Both the position numbers and the translations under genes were made by a program. This document shows positions 1 to 7,834 of a stretch of 60,015 nt of DNA, piece by piece. Source of the stretch: Planococcus chinensis (GTDB taxonomy: Bacteria > Bacillota > Bacilli > Bacillales_A > Planococcaceae); contig NZ_JABWTK010000016.1 of assembly GCF_020071995.1 (NCBI RefSeq), forward strand, positions 1-60,015, given 5' to 3'. Position 1 is the first letter of the stretch; each line of letters opens with the position of its first letter. The notes under the pieces were generated by a model. That model was not told the origin of the DNA. It made no database searches and worked only from the letters and a program-made list of their open reading frames with translations.

Positions 1-41
1 ACAGCCCATTTAATTTCGCTTGAATATACGTTTTTGCCCAT
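1..41 (-). CDS. IS3-family transposase OrfA, N-terminal fragment (partial)
   Basis: Reading leftwards from an ATG at 41, the sequence encodes MGKNVYSSEIKWAV before the window ends. This is the typical opening of the helix-turn-helix OrfA of IS3/IS150-group transposases, which binds the element ends and is normally fused to the DDE-type OrfB by frameshifting. A ribosome binding site (GGAGGTG, 49-55) sits 7 nt upstream. Only 13 complete codons are visible, so the subfamily and whether the copy is intact cannot be judged. Confidence 0.6.
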   Translation of the reverse strand, partial: MGKNVYSSEIKWA

Positions 42-109
42 GCAAAAACACCTCCGATTTGTGTACTTGTTAAAAGTGTACCATCTCGAAGGTGTTTTAT
101 ATTGTCCCA
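1..109 (-). mobile_element. Left end of an IS3-family insertion sequence, cut by window edge
   Basis: The first 41 bases, read on the minus strand, are the start of a transposase OrfA. Upstream of it (positions 49-109) lies an AT-rich segment that ends, on the minus strand, with TGGGACAATATAAAACACC. A terminus beginning with TG is typical of IS3/IS150-group elements, so the element edge is placed near 109. That edge is an inference; the other end and any target duplication lie outside the window. Confidence 0.6.
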
Positions 110-544
110 TTTAATTATGTTAGTCTATTCTTCGCTTCGGCAAAGAAAGGTTTTTTTATGTTAAATCCTATTGCTCAAATCGATAGGCGAAATTCATGTT
201 AGCTGCCTAGCTTCAGTATTGCAATCGGAATAAGTTCTGTATATCCATTATTTCAGCAAAGTAGATTGGAACGTTTATATTGTTATAGGAATTTATGTAA
301 AAATATGGTACGTTTATTTGAGTAAAGCTTACAAGCAAATTAACGCATCGTCCAATTACTTTCACCACTTAAAACAAAGATATTCAAGGCGGTTCTGTTC
401 TGGCGAAATGCAAAATGACGCCGAGATGGTCGAAAAAGCTATTTTACATTTTTCAAGGAAGTATGTAATGCACTAATTTAATGAATTTCAGAACCGATGG
501 AGAGAACAAATGAGTTAAAATTTTGTGGGCTGAGGGGTGGCAAA
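110..544. other. Gene-poor interval of about 435 bp
   Basis: No open reading frame with a credible ribosome binding site was found on either strand. The stretch lies between an IS end and a broken lipoprotein gene and is AT-rich, so it may be decayed coding sequence, but nothing in it could be recognised. Confidence 0.5.
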
Positions 545-835
545 GTGAAAAAACTCCTAGGTATTCTAATCATATTACTGTTTCTTTTAGCAGCCTGCGG
601 AAACTAAGAAGGAACCGTAGTAGAAAAGAAAGATTCAAGTTTTATGGTGGAGCTGCCATCCGGAAATTCTGAAGTGGTGGTAGAAGAAATGCAATTGATC
701 GATCTGACGACTTTCAGTGGAGACGTAAGTTCCTTTGAAGAGTTGGAAGTAGGCGACCGTGTAATTGTTGTCCCTGCCGATACGCCATCCGATTTTCCAT
801 ATTTCCTGCCAATGGAAGTAATTGTGGAGCGATGA
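545..835 (+). pseudogene. Small lipoprotein gene interrupted by an in-frame TAA
   Basis: A GTG at 545 begins a textbook lipoprotein signal peptide: a KK N-region, a hydrophobic core and a lipobox LLAAC with Cys18. The frame is stopped by TAA at 605-607, directly after Cys-Gly-Asn. The same frame then runs open from 608 to the TGA at 833-835, giving GTVVEKKDSSFMVELPSG and a mature domain of about 75 residues rich in Glu, Val and Asp. Without the stop the product would be about 96 residues. The mature part resembles DUF3221-type small lipoproteins (alternating beta pattern ending EVGDRVIVVP), but that family call is weak. An ATG at 644 could start the tail alone, but has no good ribosome binding site. 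Confidence 0.7.
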
Positions 836-901
836 AAAAACGTTCCCTACTCATACGAAAAGTAAAAAGGGAGGAGAGAAAAGATAGCGATTTATTATTT
901 T

Positions 902-1183
902 ATGGTGGAAGCAGTACCGCTTCCCGGGAATCAGGAAGAGGAAGAACTTGAAGGGGCTTTTATAAACTGTTGGGTAAATTCAACGAGCATGAAATCTGCT
1001 TTAACAAAAGCAACTGAATACATTCAGAGCGAAGGATGGGCAATGCAAAAAGTGGAAGACCGCTTCATTGTTCATCGGGAGCGCTACGAAAAAGATCCGG
1101 AACTTCTAGAATCCCTAGAATGTTTTGATCAATCTGTAAATGACGGGATTTCATCTATTTTTTACGTCTGGCCGAGTGAGTAA
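902..1183 (+). CDS. Small acidic hypothetical protein, start uncertain
   Basis: This 93-residue protein is not recognised. It is acidic, mixed alpha/beta, with an aromatic C-terminal strand (SSIFYVWP) and no signal peptide or membrane segment. The only nearby Shine-Dalgarno sequence, GGGAGGAGAG at 869-878, is about 24 nt from the ATG at 902, too far for normal initiation. It is ideally placed (9 nt) for an in-frame ATA at 884, which would add IAIYYF to the N-terminus. Either this gene uses a rare ATA start or an original ATG at 884 has mutated. It follows the broken lipoprotein gene on the same strand by 66 bp. Confidence 0.6.
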   Translation: MVEAVPLPGNQEEEELEGAFINCWVNSTSMKSALTKATEYIQSEGWAMQKVEDRFIVHRERYEKDPELLESLECFDQSVNDGISSIFYVWPSE

Positions 1184-1270
1184 AGCTGATTTTTCAGCTC
1201 TTAACGAAATGGAAAACGAAACAAGATGAAATTAACTAGGGCTTTCAGTTATTAAAAAAAGGGAGGAATT

Positions 1271-1363
1271 ATGATGTTAAGTTCAATCGGTATTCCAGGC
1301 TTCATTATTACCGCTATAGCCATTATAGGATTGGTTTTACTGTTTCAGAAATTGTTTAGGTGA
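1271..1363 (+). CDS. 30-residue single-span membrane peptide
   Basis: A very short reading frame with a strong ribosome binding site (GGGAGG at 1261-1266, 4 nt before ATG). The product opens MMLSSIGIPGFIIT, has one hydrophobic helix over residues 6-25 and ends with basic residues (QKLFR), a positive-inside tail. The SIGIPG opening resembles the N-terminus of TatA, but the amphipathic helix and the rest of TatA are absent, so it may be a TatA remnant or an unrelated membrane micropeptide. No function is assigned. Confidence 0.5.
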   Translation: MMLSSIGIPGFIITAIAIIGLVLLFQKLFR

Positions 1364-1534
1364 TAAGAGGGAACGGTAAAAGAGAGATGTTAAATATGAT
1401 ACGGTGTTGTGTAAGGAGAATTGACAGCTTTTGCATTGAAAGAGAATGGTAGTTTAAACTTTCTCATAGGTAGAAACTAATTGTCGAATGACTCTTAACG
1501 GTTTTCATTTTTGCTGGATAAAGGAGGATGCAGC

Positions 1535-1729
1535 TTGGGCAACAAACTTTATAAACTCACAGCTAAATGTGATATAAAAATTGGAGAAGTCACTTACGAA
1601 GAAGGGAGTCAAATCCATACTTCTGTGCCGCAAAATTTCCCGCTCGAATATTTTGAGTGTGTGGAGCAGGAGCCGTATGTATCGTACAAGAAAAAGAAGC
1701 ACCTGCCCAAGCGTAGAAGGAAATTTTAA
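1535..1729 (+). CDS. Small basic-tailed hypothetical protein
   Basis: The frame is open from 1511, but the best start is TTG at 1535, 7 nt after AAGGAGG (1521-1527). That gives 64 residues opening MGNKLYKLTAKCDIKIGEV. The body looks like a small beta-rich fold and the C-terminus is strongly basic (KKKKHLPKRRRKF), suggesting a nucleic-acid or membrane contact. No family was recognised. The overlapping minus-strand frame has no ribosome binding site and is discounted. Confidence 0.55.
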   Translation: MGNKLYKLTAKCDIKIGEVTYEEGSQIHTSVPQNFPLEYFECVEQEPYVSYKKKKHLPKRRRKF

Positions 1730-1860
1730 TTTATATTTAAGCAGCATCAATTCTTTTTATCGCAATGTCGGTTTCTAGTTAAATGATGCATTTTGCTAAA
1801 GTTACCGCTATTTATTAGAAACCCGTTATTACACAAACTGAAATTGTTTGGAGGTCATCG

Positions 1861-2553
1861 ATGAAATATCCGTTACAAGCATTTTTAGCCAACAATTTCG
1901 ATGGGCTTATCTTGAGCCCGGCCTTATTTTATTCCTGGGAACCTGGCATCCGTTTTGAGATTTCTGACCCTGCTCTTTCTTTTCATGATCCAAATTTTAT
2001 GGTCCAGGCACATCACCGGGCCGTTACCTTGTTTAATGAAGTATTCGATGAAAAAGACGAACTCCTGCTGGTGACGGACATTGTTGCCAGGCCAACCAGT
2101 ACCATTCTTCAACAGAAACCGCTCAATCTATACCGGAAGTATGTGAAAGATAAACGCAGCTTGTATCAACTGCAGCTAGAAACTTTTTCATATGGAGAGT
2201 ATATGGAGGAGGAGCTTGATGAAGAGGATGCGATGGCCATCCACCGCTTTAGCCTGAAATGCCAGAAAACCGATCTTCGCTTTGTCCAACTGCTGCAGGC
2301 CATCTGTTATGAAGATTTTAATCATCCGACGACAATTTTGAAGAATAATCCGGAAAGCGGAATTGAAGTTTATTTCATAAATCTGTCTAAGAAACTAATC
2401 TTTCATTTATACGATGACCGGGGATGCGATGTTCTGGCGGCAAACACAGAGAACATCCGCATTTTATATGAACAGTATAATGGCTGGATCCTGGACTGTG
2501 ACCGGCAAGAAATAGATGCCGTATTTCAAAGAGACTCACCTGAAATTCCCTGA
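1861..2553 (+). CDS. DUF3885 domain-containing protein
   Basis: This 230-residue soluble protein matches the DUF3885 family, best seen in its C-terminus: HLYDDRGCDVLAANTENI, then a YEQYNGWILDCDR-type segment near residues 205-220. The family is common in Bacillales and has no established function; members often occur near polymorphic-toxin or immunity-like genes. The start ATG has a good ribosome binding site (TTGGAGGTC). It is monocistronic, ending at a bidirectional terminator shared with the convergent stress-protein gene. Confidence 0.8.
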   Translation: MKYPLQAFLANNFDGLILSPALFYSWEPGIRFEISDPALSFHDPNFMVQAHHRAVTLFNEVFDEKDELLLVTDIVARPTSTILQQKPLNLYRKYVKDKRSLYQLQLETFSYGEYMEEELDEEDAMAIHRFSLKCQKTDLRFVQLLQAICYEDFNHPTTILKNNPESGIEVYFINLSKKLIFHLYDDRGCDVLAANTENIRILYEQYNGWILDCDRQEIDAVFQRDSPEIP

Positions 2554-2626
2554 ATACAGTAAAAAGTAAAAGTCCGTATGCAGAGTTCAGCAGTTACAAA
2601 ACGCCCTCAACTAGTTGATAAACTAA

Positions 2627-2664
2627 AAAACGGAATGCCTTGTTACTCGGGGCATTCCGTTTTG
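2627..2664. terminator. Bidirectional intrinsic terminator
   Basis: A 13-bp inverted repeat (AAAACGGAATGCC at 2627-2639, GGCATTCCGTTTT at 2651-2663) flanked by A and T runs lies between the convergent genes ending at 2553 and 2674, so it can serve both. Confidence 0.85.
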
Positions 2665-2673
2665 CGCTTTGAA

Positions 2674-3123
2674 TTATTCTGTTTCAGGTCTGCGGACCAC
2701 CAATACATCGCAGGAACTGTTTCGGACAATATGCAGCGATACGCTGCCCATTAAATAACGCTCAAAAGCATTCATGCCTGAGGCACCGCAGACAATGAGA
2801 TCCGCCTCGACCTTTTTGGCAGTATCGCGTGAAATTACTTTTTTGGGGGAACCGGGAGTGAGAAAGGTATGGACTTCTAATACACCTATCGTCTGAGCTT
2901 CTTGCTTGTAGCTGTCGAGCAGTTCTTTTCCATAATCATAAGCCTGTTCTTCAATATCCGGTTCGTGCAATTTGACGCCTGTAAACGAACGGGTATCGAC
3001 TACATAAATCAGATTCAGGACAGCTGCGTTGCGCTTGGCAATGCCGGTTGCTTTCTTGAACGCCCATTCCGCTTCATCCGATCCGTCAACAGCCACCAAT
3101 ATGTGTTTATACGCCAATGTCAT
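2674..3123 (-). CDS. Universal stress protein, UspA family
   Basis: This 149-residue cytoplasmic protein has the single-domain Usp fold. It opens with YKHILVAVDGSDEAEWAF and ends with the ATP-binding loop GASGMNAFERYLMGSVS (G-2x-G-9x-G-S/T pattern) plus the final strand CDVLVV. Family members bind ATP and protect cells during starvation or oxidative stress. It is very similar to the protein encoded at 29031-29513 (shared AVDGSDEA, YVVDTRS, VEADLIVCGA and RYLMGSVS), so the window contains two paralogues. The ATG start follows a GGGGGAA ribosome binding site. Confidence 0.92.
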   Translation of the reverse strand: MTLAYKHILVAVDGSDEAEWAFKKATGIAKRNAAVLNLIYVVDTRSFTGVKLHEPDIEEQAYDYGKELLDSYKQEAQTIGVLEVHTFLTPGSPKKVISRDTAKKVEADLIVCGASGMNAFERYLMGSVSLHIVRNSSCDVLVVRRPETE

Positions 3124-3354
3124 CTTAAATTCCCCCTGTCATAAAAGCTTTATCGACGTATTTCTGTAAACTATGGCCAATATCCTGCCCGGAATAAGAT
3201 ATATTTTAATCGGCTGCATATTAATTAAGAAGGAATAAATATTTATTGTATATCAATAAATATTGTGATAAATTCAATGTAAAAGTTAGCGAGTTCTAAA
3301 TCATCTCCTTAGTAATTTCTTTTTAATGAGAAATAAAATAAATATCTCGTTAAA

Positions 3355-3381
3355 TGTCACAAAATTCAGTAATATGGTGTC
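3355..3381 (+). promoter_or_regulatory. Possible ECF-type autoregulatory promoter of the 3416 sigma gene
   Basis: TGTCAC (3355-3360), a 17-nt spacer and TGTC (3378-3381) resemble the TGTAAC-N17-CGTC promoters of sigma-X-like ECF factors, with one mismatch in each element. The position, about 35 nt before the sigma gene, fits autoregulation. The rest of the upstream region (3124-3354) is AT-rich and shows nothing else. Confidence 0.35.
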
Positions 3382-3415
3382 ATTAAGGTAAGGGCTTTTC
3401 TGGAAGGAGGCATCA

Positions 3416-3964
3416 ATGATGGAGGTGAAGGCGAATTTGTCCGACAGCCACAGCAATTCGTCAGGCGAAGAGTCGTTCCAGGAGTTATTCAAGCAGCATT
3501 ATTCTCTGGTCGTCCGGAAAGCTCTGGTCATTGTGAAAGAGCAAGCCTTGGCAGAAGACATTGCCCAGGAAGTTTTTGTGAAGCTATACCATGCCGACCG
3601 GAAAGCGATTGAAAATATCCAGGGATGGCTGACAAAAGTGGCTGTTACCACCGCCTATAACCATATTCGGACCGAGAAGCGCCACCATGCACGAGAGGAA
3701 AAGCAAAAGCGGTTCGGGAAAAATGCGGTCGGGTCTGTAGAAGACCGTTACTTGGAGCTCGAAGATGCCCAAGAAGTCCAAAAAGTTTTGTTGAAGTTAT
3801 CTGAGCGGGACCGCGACATATTAATCATGAAGTATTCAGGATACAGCTACGAAGAAATTGCCCAAAGCAATGGACTCGAAAAAATATCCATCGGTACCTT
3901 ATTAGCGAGGGCAAAAAAGCGGTTTCGGGATTTTTATGCGGAGGAAAGGGGCGACGACCAATGA
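3416..3964 (+). CDS. ECF RNA polymerase sigma factor, SigX-like
   Basis: This 182-residue protein has the two-domain layout of group IV sigma factors. Sigma region 2 is around residues 22-90 (FKQHYSLVVRKALVIVK, then AEDIAQEVFVKLY) and region 4 around 118-170 (ERDRDILIMKYSGYSYEEIA plus a recognition helix). It directs RNA polymerase to a dedicated promoter set when released from its anti-sigma factor. Its last codons overlap the anti-sigma start by 4 nt (ATGA), so the pair is translationally coupled. The ATG follows GGAAGGAGG. The closest relatives by character are SigX-like factors responding to cell-envelope stress, but the signal cannot be read from sequence. Confidence 0.88.
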   Translation: MMEVKANLSDSHSNSSGEESFQELFKQHYSLVVRKALVIVKEQALAEDIAQEVFVKLYHADRKAIENIQGWLTKVAVTTAYNHIRTEKRHHAREEKQKRFGKNAVGSVEDRYLELEDAQEVQKVLLKLSERDRDILIMKYSGYSYEEIAQSNGLEKISIGTLLARAKKRFRDFYAEERGDDQ

Positions 3965-5097
3965 CATGCCGCGATGTGGGAAGGCTGCAGGCTTATTTGG
4001 ACGGAGAAGTCAGCCGCGAAGAAAAAAAGCAAATCATGAAGCATTTGGAAAACTGCCAAGCATGCCGCAGAAGCATTCTCGAGTTGCAGCAGCTGAACTC
4101 TTTTTGTGAGAAGAATTTAGAAGCGAAAGAAGTTCCGCTTGATTTGGAAGTGGCCTGGGCACAGTTCGAAGAAAACCTGCAGCACGGCGGAAGCCGGAAG
4201 ACGGCTGCCGTTCAAGAGATGAAAAACAGGAAGGGATGGAGTACCTTGAAAACGAAAACAAAACGTTTGCTTGTTTCAGGAGCGATTGCAGCCGCCTTGT
4301 TCAGCACGCTTGCCCACCCGCAAGTCCGGGTAGAAGCAAACCAATTTTTGTCGCTGTTCCGCGTGAACGATTTTGAAATCGTGACGCTGACGCAAAATGA
4401 CCTACAGGAAATCGAGTCGTGGGTCAGTGAAAACAAAGAAGGCACACTTGACTTGAAAGACATCGGACAGCTGGAAATGTCAAAATCCGCCGCAGAAGCC
4501 ACTTATTTTGAATCAAAACAAGCTGCTGAAACAGCAGGACATGCGGTACCGGCACTCGGAGATTTCGAAGTGGAAGGGGTAAACGTGATGCCGGCTTCGA
4601 CGATTACGTTCACGCTGGACGTCGAAAAAGCGAATCGGATGTTGAGCCAATTGGGTTCTGACCAGCAATTTGACGCTTTGCTCGACGGCAAGCCGTTCTC
4701 GGTCGCAACTTCTGAAGCTGTTCACACCGATTACTCAATGAACGGCCAATACGTTTCGTATATGCATACCCAATCACCGGAAATTACAGTGCCGGATGGT
4801 GTCTCGATCGAGCAGCTGAGAACGACGCTGCTGTCGCTTCCGTTTTTGCCTGAAAACGTGAAGACGCAGATTGCCGGCATCGACAATATCGAATCGACTT
4901 TGCCGATTCCGTATGCCCAAACAGAAGGATCGGAAATGACGGAAGTTCAAGTAGGCGATGGGGAAGGGTTTGCTGTTGAAAGCGACGAACATTCCTACAT
5001 CGTTTGGCAGGCAGATGGCGAAATCCATACCATCTTTGCGGAAGGCAGTGTAAGCGCTGAAGAACTGGTAGATTTAAGTGAACAAGTGAATGAATAG
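3961..5097 (+). CDS. Membrane anti-sigma factor with zinc-finger (ZAS) N-terminus
   Basis: Residues 1-40 carry the ZAS/zf-HC2 motif (Cys3, His28-x3-Cys32-x2-Cys35) that binds the partner sigma factor. A single membrane segment lies at about residues 103-118 (LLVSGAIAAALFSTLA), followed by an outer domain of about 260 residues. The C-terminal third (VQVGDGEGFAVESDEHSY onwards, then a VSAEELVDLSEQ tail) looks like the DUF4367-type sensor domains found on other Bacillales anti-sigma factors. The ATGA overlap with the sigma gene supports a 1:1 pair. The inner domain should hold the sigma factor inactive until an envelope signal reaches the outer domain. Confidence 0.85.
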   Translation: MTCRDVGRLQAYLDGEVSREEKKQIMKHLENCQACRRSILELQQLNSFCEKNLEAKEVPLDLEVAWAQFEENLQHGGSRKTAAVQEMKNRKGWSTLKTKTKRLLVSGAIAAALFSTLAHPQVRVEANQFLSLFRVNDFEIVTLTQNDLQEIESWVSENKEGTLDLKDIGQLEMSKSAAEATYFESKQAAETAGHAVPALGDFEVEGVNVMPASTITFTLDVEKANRMLSQLGSDQQFDALLDGKPFSVATSEAVHTDYSMNGQYVSYMHTQSPEITVPDGVSIEQLRTTLLSLPFLPENVKTQIAGIDNIESTLPIPYAQTEGSEMTEVQVGDGEGFAVESDEHSYIVWQADGEIHTIFAEGSVSAEELVDLSEQVNE

Positions 5098-5101
5098 GAA
5101 A

Positions 5102-5141
5102 GAAAAGTTCAGAGTGGTTTCATCAAGCTCTGGGCTTTTCT
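5102..5141 (+). terminator. Hairpin between anti-sigma and ABC transporter genes
   Basis: GAAAAGTTCAGAG (5102-5114) pairs with CTCTGGGCTTTTC (5128-5140) through two G-U pairs, followed by a short T-rich stretch. It may stop or attenuate transcription so that the ABC genes are only partly co-transcribed with the sigma operon. Confidence 0.5.
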
Positions 5142-5161
5142 TGCGATAAAGGGGGAAGAGG

Positions 5162-6097
5162 ATGGACGTCATCCGGACGAATTCATTGACGAAAACATAT
5201 GATGGCAAAGGCGGCATCAAGGATGTGACTTTGTCGATTGGGGAAGGCATTGTCTACGGATTTTTAGGGCCGAACGGTTCAGGGAAAAGCACGTTCGTCC
5301 GGACGCTGCTCGGCTTGATGCAGCCGACAAGCGGCGAAGGCTTTATTCTCGGCGAACCGATCGGCACGGTAAAATCACGGGAACAAGTCGGGTATTTGCC
5401 GGAGCTGTTCCGCTATCCGGACTGGTTGACAGGCAGACAGCTGCTTGACGCTCATGCCGAACTGTGCAAAATCCCGGTACGTAACCGGAACAAACGCATT
5501 CAGGAAGTGGTGGAGCTCGTTGGCATGGCCGGCAAGGAAAAGGGGCGCATCAGTGGATTTTCAAAGGGGATGAGCCAGCGGATTGGCCTAGCCTGTGCCA
5601 TCTTAAATGACCCGAAAGTGATTTTTCTGGATGAACCGACGTCGGCTCTCGACCCCATCGGGCGAAAAGACGTCCGGGATCTGATGGTGTATTTGCGGGA
5701 CCAGGGGAAGACCGTTTTTCTGAACAGCCACCTGCTGCAAGAAGTCGAATCCGTCTGCGACCATGTGTCAATTGTCCATGAAGGGGAAATGATTGTACAA
5801 GGGCCGTGGCGGGAGCTGATGACAATCGAAGCCCAAGTGGAAGTGGTGACTGAAGGTATATTAGCTGCACCTTTCCCGGCCTTTGTGGTGAATTACCAAA
5901 AAGGCAGCGAACAGGGAGGGCGGACGCGGTGGCTGTTCCAGCTTGAGCAGGAGCGGGACATTGCCAAAATCCTTCACTATTTGTCTGCCCAAAGGGTAAA
6001 TGTCTTTGAAGCGAAACCGATCATTCCGCACCTTGAAGACGTGTTCATGCACTGGGTGAATCACAAAAAGGAGAGCGCCTATGTGGACCATCGCTAA
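5162..6097 (+). CDS. ABC-2 type transporter ATP-binding protein
   Basis: This 311-residue ATPase has all the nucleotide-binding motifs in order: Walker A GPNGSGKST, signature FSKGMSQRIGLA, Walker B VIFLDEPTSALDP and an H-loop LNSHLLQE. The roughly 90-residue C-terminal extension is typical of ABC-2 exporters of the CcmA/NatA type. It overlaps the permease gene by 17 bp, so the two form one transporter at the inner face of the membrane. The substrate is unknown; the position behind an envelope-stress-type sigma/anti-sigma pair suggests export of an envelope-active compound. Confidence 0.92.
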   Translation: MDVIRTNSLTKTYDGKGGIKDVTLSIGEGIVYGFLGPNGSGKSTFVRTLLGLMQPTSGEGFILGEPIGTVKSREQVGYLPELFRYPDWLTGRQLLDAHAELCKIPVRNRNKRIQEVVELVGMAGKEKGRISGFSKGMSQRIGLACAILNDPKVIFLDEPTSALDPIGRKDVRDLMVYLRDQGKTVFLNSHLLQEVESVCDHVSIVHEGEMIVQGPWRELMTIEAQVEVVTEGILAAPFPAFVVNYQKGSEQGGRTRWLFQLEQERDIAKILHYLSAQRVNVFEAKPIIPHLEDVFMHWVNHKKESAYVDHR

Positions 6098-6953
6098 ACT
6101 GACGATTCAAGAAATGGTAACCAAACGAATTTTTTTGATAACCGTCGTCATGACGCTCATTTTTCTGGCGCTTTACGGAACGGCCATTTATTTTGCCGGA
6201 CAGGAAGGCGCTGAAGAAGTGGGGAATTCCGGCCAGGGAACAGAAGTCTTTCTCATGCAGCAGTTTATCTCCTCCCAGCTGCTGGGGGTCGGCCTCTATT
6301 TTTCATCGTTTATTACAGCGCTTCTGGCCATCATGTCCAGCGTCAGCTCGATTTCAGGAGAAGTGGCCAGCCACCAAATCGATACGTGGCTGATGCGGCC
6401 GATTGCCCGTTCCCAATTTGTACTCGGCAAGTTCATTGGATTGGCTTTTCTGCTGATTGCCTATGCCGCCAGTGTATTTTTTGGCATCCTCCTGCTGCAT
6501 CAAGGAATCGGAGCGGATTGGATGTCGCTGGATTTCCAGCCGCTGCAATTGATCAAAGCGGTCAGTGTCTTCGTGATTCAGCCCTTTGTTTTAGTGGCGT
6601 TCGGTGTATTGTTGAGCACACGGATGACGACCTTGAATGCCGGAATCATCTCAATCATTCTGTATGGTGCGGCTTTTATCGGCGGCTTTATCGAACAGTT
6701 CGGGGCAGTCATCGAAAAAGCGAGCCTTGTAAACATCGGCATCGTCATGAGTCTGGTGTTTCCGATTGATTCGATGTACCGCAAAATGACCGTGTTTTTA
6801 TTTGATACGACGGACAATCCGCTTTCCATGGCGCAAGGCGGCATGTTTACGAGCATCTCCGTGCCGGGCAATATCATGATTGCTTATGCGGTATTGTACG
6901 GCGCAGTCGCGGTGATGTTTTCCATTTACAGCTTTAATAAGCGTGATGTGTAA
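6081..6953 (+). CDS. ABC-2 type transporter permease
   Basis: This 290-residue protein shows about six hydrophobic helices, the first near residues 14-35 and the last near 265-282, with the long first outer loop and the ISGEVASHQIDTWLMRPI coupling segment typical of ABC-2 permeases (NosY/NatB type). The start ATG lies inside the ATPase gene with ribosome binding site AAAGGAGAG. It is the membrane half of the exporter and ends the block at a strong terminator. Confidence 0.88.
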   Translation: MWTIAKLTIQEMVTKRIFLITVVMTLIFLALYGTAIYFAGQEGAEEVGNSGQGTEVFLMQQFISSQLLGVGLYFSSFITALLAIMSSVSSISGEVASHQIDTWLMRPIARSQFVLGKFIGLAFLLIAYAASVFFGILLLHQGIGADWMSLDFQPLQLIKAVSVFVIQPFVLVAFGVLLSTRMTTLNAGIISIILYGAAFIGGFIEQFGAVIEKASLVNIGIVMSLVFPIDSMYRKMTVFLFDTTDNPLSMAQGGMFTSISVPGNIMIAYAVLYGAVAVMFSIYSFNKRDV

Positions 6954-6995
6954 TTCAGGAGCTGGTGGCGGTCCATTTCATGGAATTGTTTAAAG

Positions 6996-7033
6996 GGTCC
7001 GTAAAGGGGTGTTTCTCCTTTGCGGACCTTTTT
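6996..7033 (+). terminator. Intrinsic terminator after the ABC operon
   Basis: GGTCCGTAAAGG (6996-7007) pairs with CCTTTGCGGACC (7017-7028), followed by five T residues. Confidence 0.85.
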
Positions 7034-7144
7034 CGGCTTTAATAAAAAAGAGGAATTGCTTTATATCGGGATATGTGAAACCATAGGAGTGAAAATAATA
7101 GATTTAAAATACAGTAAACAGAAAAGGTTAAAGGGGTATGCACA

Positions 7145-7834
7145 ATGGAACAATACACAACCGTTTTAATCTGTGATGATAGTGAAGCCGTCCATGAAAG
7201 CCTCCATGCTTATCTGGAAGCGGAAGGGATGAAGAGTGTGTCGGTATACAACGGGAACCTGGCCTTGCAGCTTTTAAATGAGCAGCACTTCGATTTGGTG
7301 GTGTTGGATATTATGATGCCCGGCCTTTTCGGCACCGAAGTCTGCAAGGAAATCCGGAAAACGAGCGACATTCCCATTTTGATGCTGAGCGCGAGGAGCG
7401 AAGAAGTGGACCGGATCATCGGTCTGGAAATCGGCGCAGATGACTATATTACGAAGCCGTTTTCTCCGCGTGAAGTGGTGGTGCGGATCAAGACCATCCT
7501 GAAGCGGGTCCAGCCGAAAAAAGACAGTGTTCCATACTTGAAAGCGGGAAACTTGTCCATCGATATCACGGGGTACGAGGTTCAAGTGAACGGCCAAGTG
7601 ATTGACATGACGGCAAAAGAAGTCGACTTGTTGGCCTATATGGTCAACCATAAAGGCAAAGTGGTCAGCCGGGAAGAGCTGCTGTACAAAGTATGGGGCT
7701 ATGACTACACCGGCGACACCCGCACGGTGGATACAATGATTAAGCGCATCCGCCAAAAAATCGCCCAAGCTTCGCCCGATTTCTCCATCAAATCCGTCTA
7801 CGGCGTCGGCTACAAATTCGAGGTGGGCCTATGA
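7145..7834 (+). CDS. OmpR/PhoB-family response regulator
   Basis: The 229-residue protein has a receiver domain with acidic pocket Asp11-Asp12, phospho-acceptor Asp55 (VVLDIMMPG) and Lys104 (ITKPF). A C-terminal winged helix follows (about residues 128-226; TAKEVDLLAYMVNHKGKVVS and the DTMIKRIRQKI recognition helix). It should be phosphorylated by the kinase encoded next to it; the two genes overlap by 4 nt (ATGA). No target operon is obvious beyond the esterase gene downstream. Confidence 0.93.
   Translation: MEQYTTVLICDDSEAVHESLHAYLEAEGMKSVSVYNGNLALQLLNEQHFDLVVLDIMMPGLFGTEVCKEIRKTSDIPILMLSARSEEVDRIIGLEIGADDYITKPFSPREVVVRIKTILKRVQPKKDSVPYLKAGNLSIDITGYEVQVNGQVIDMTAKEVDLLAYMVNHKGKVVSREELLYKVWGYDYTGDTRTVDTMIKRIRQKIAQASPDFSIKSVYGVGYKFEVGL

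Noticed and set aside
1505..1750. 81-codon minus-strand frame opposite the 1535 gene
   Set aside because: No ribosome binding site; the plus-strand frame has a well-placed AAGGAGG.
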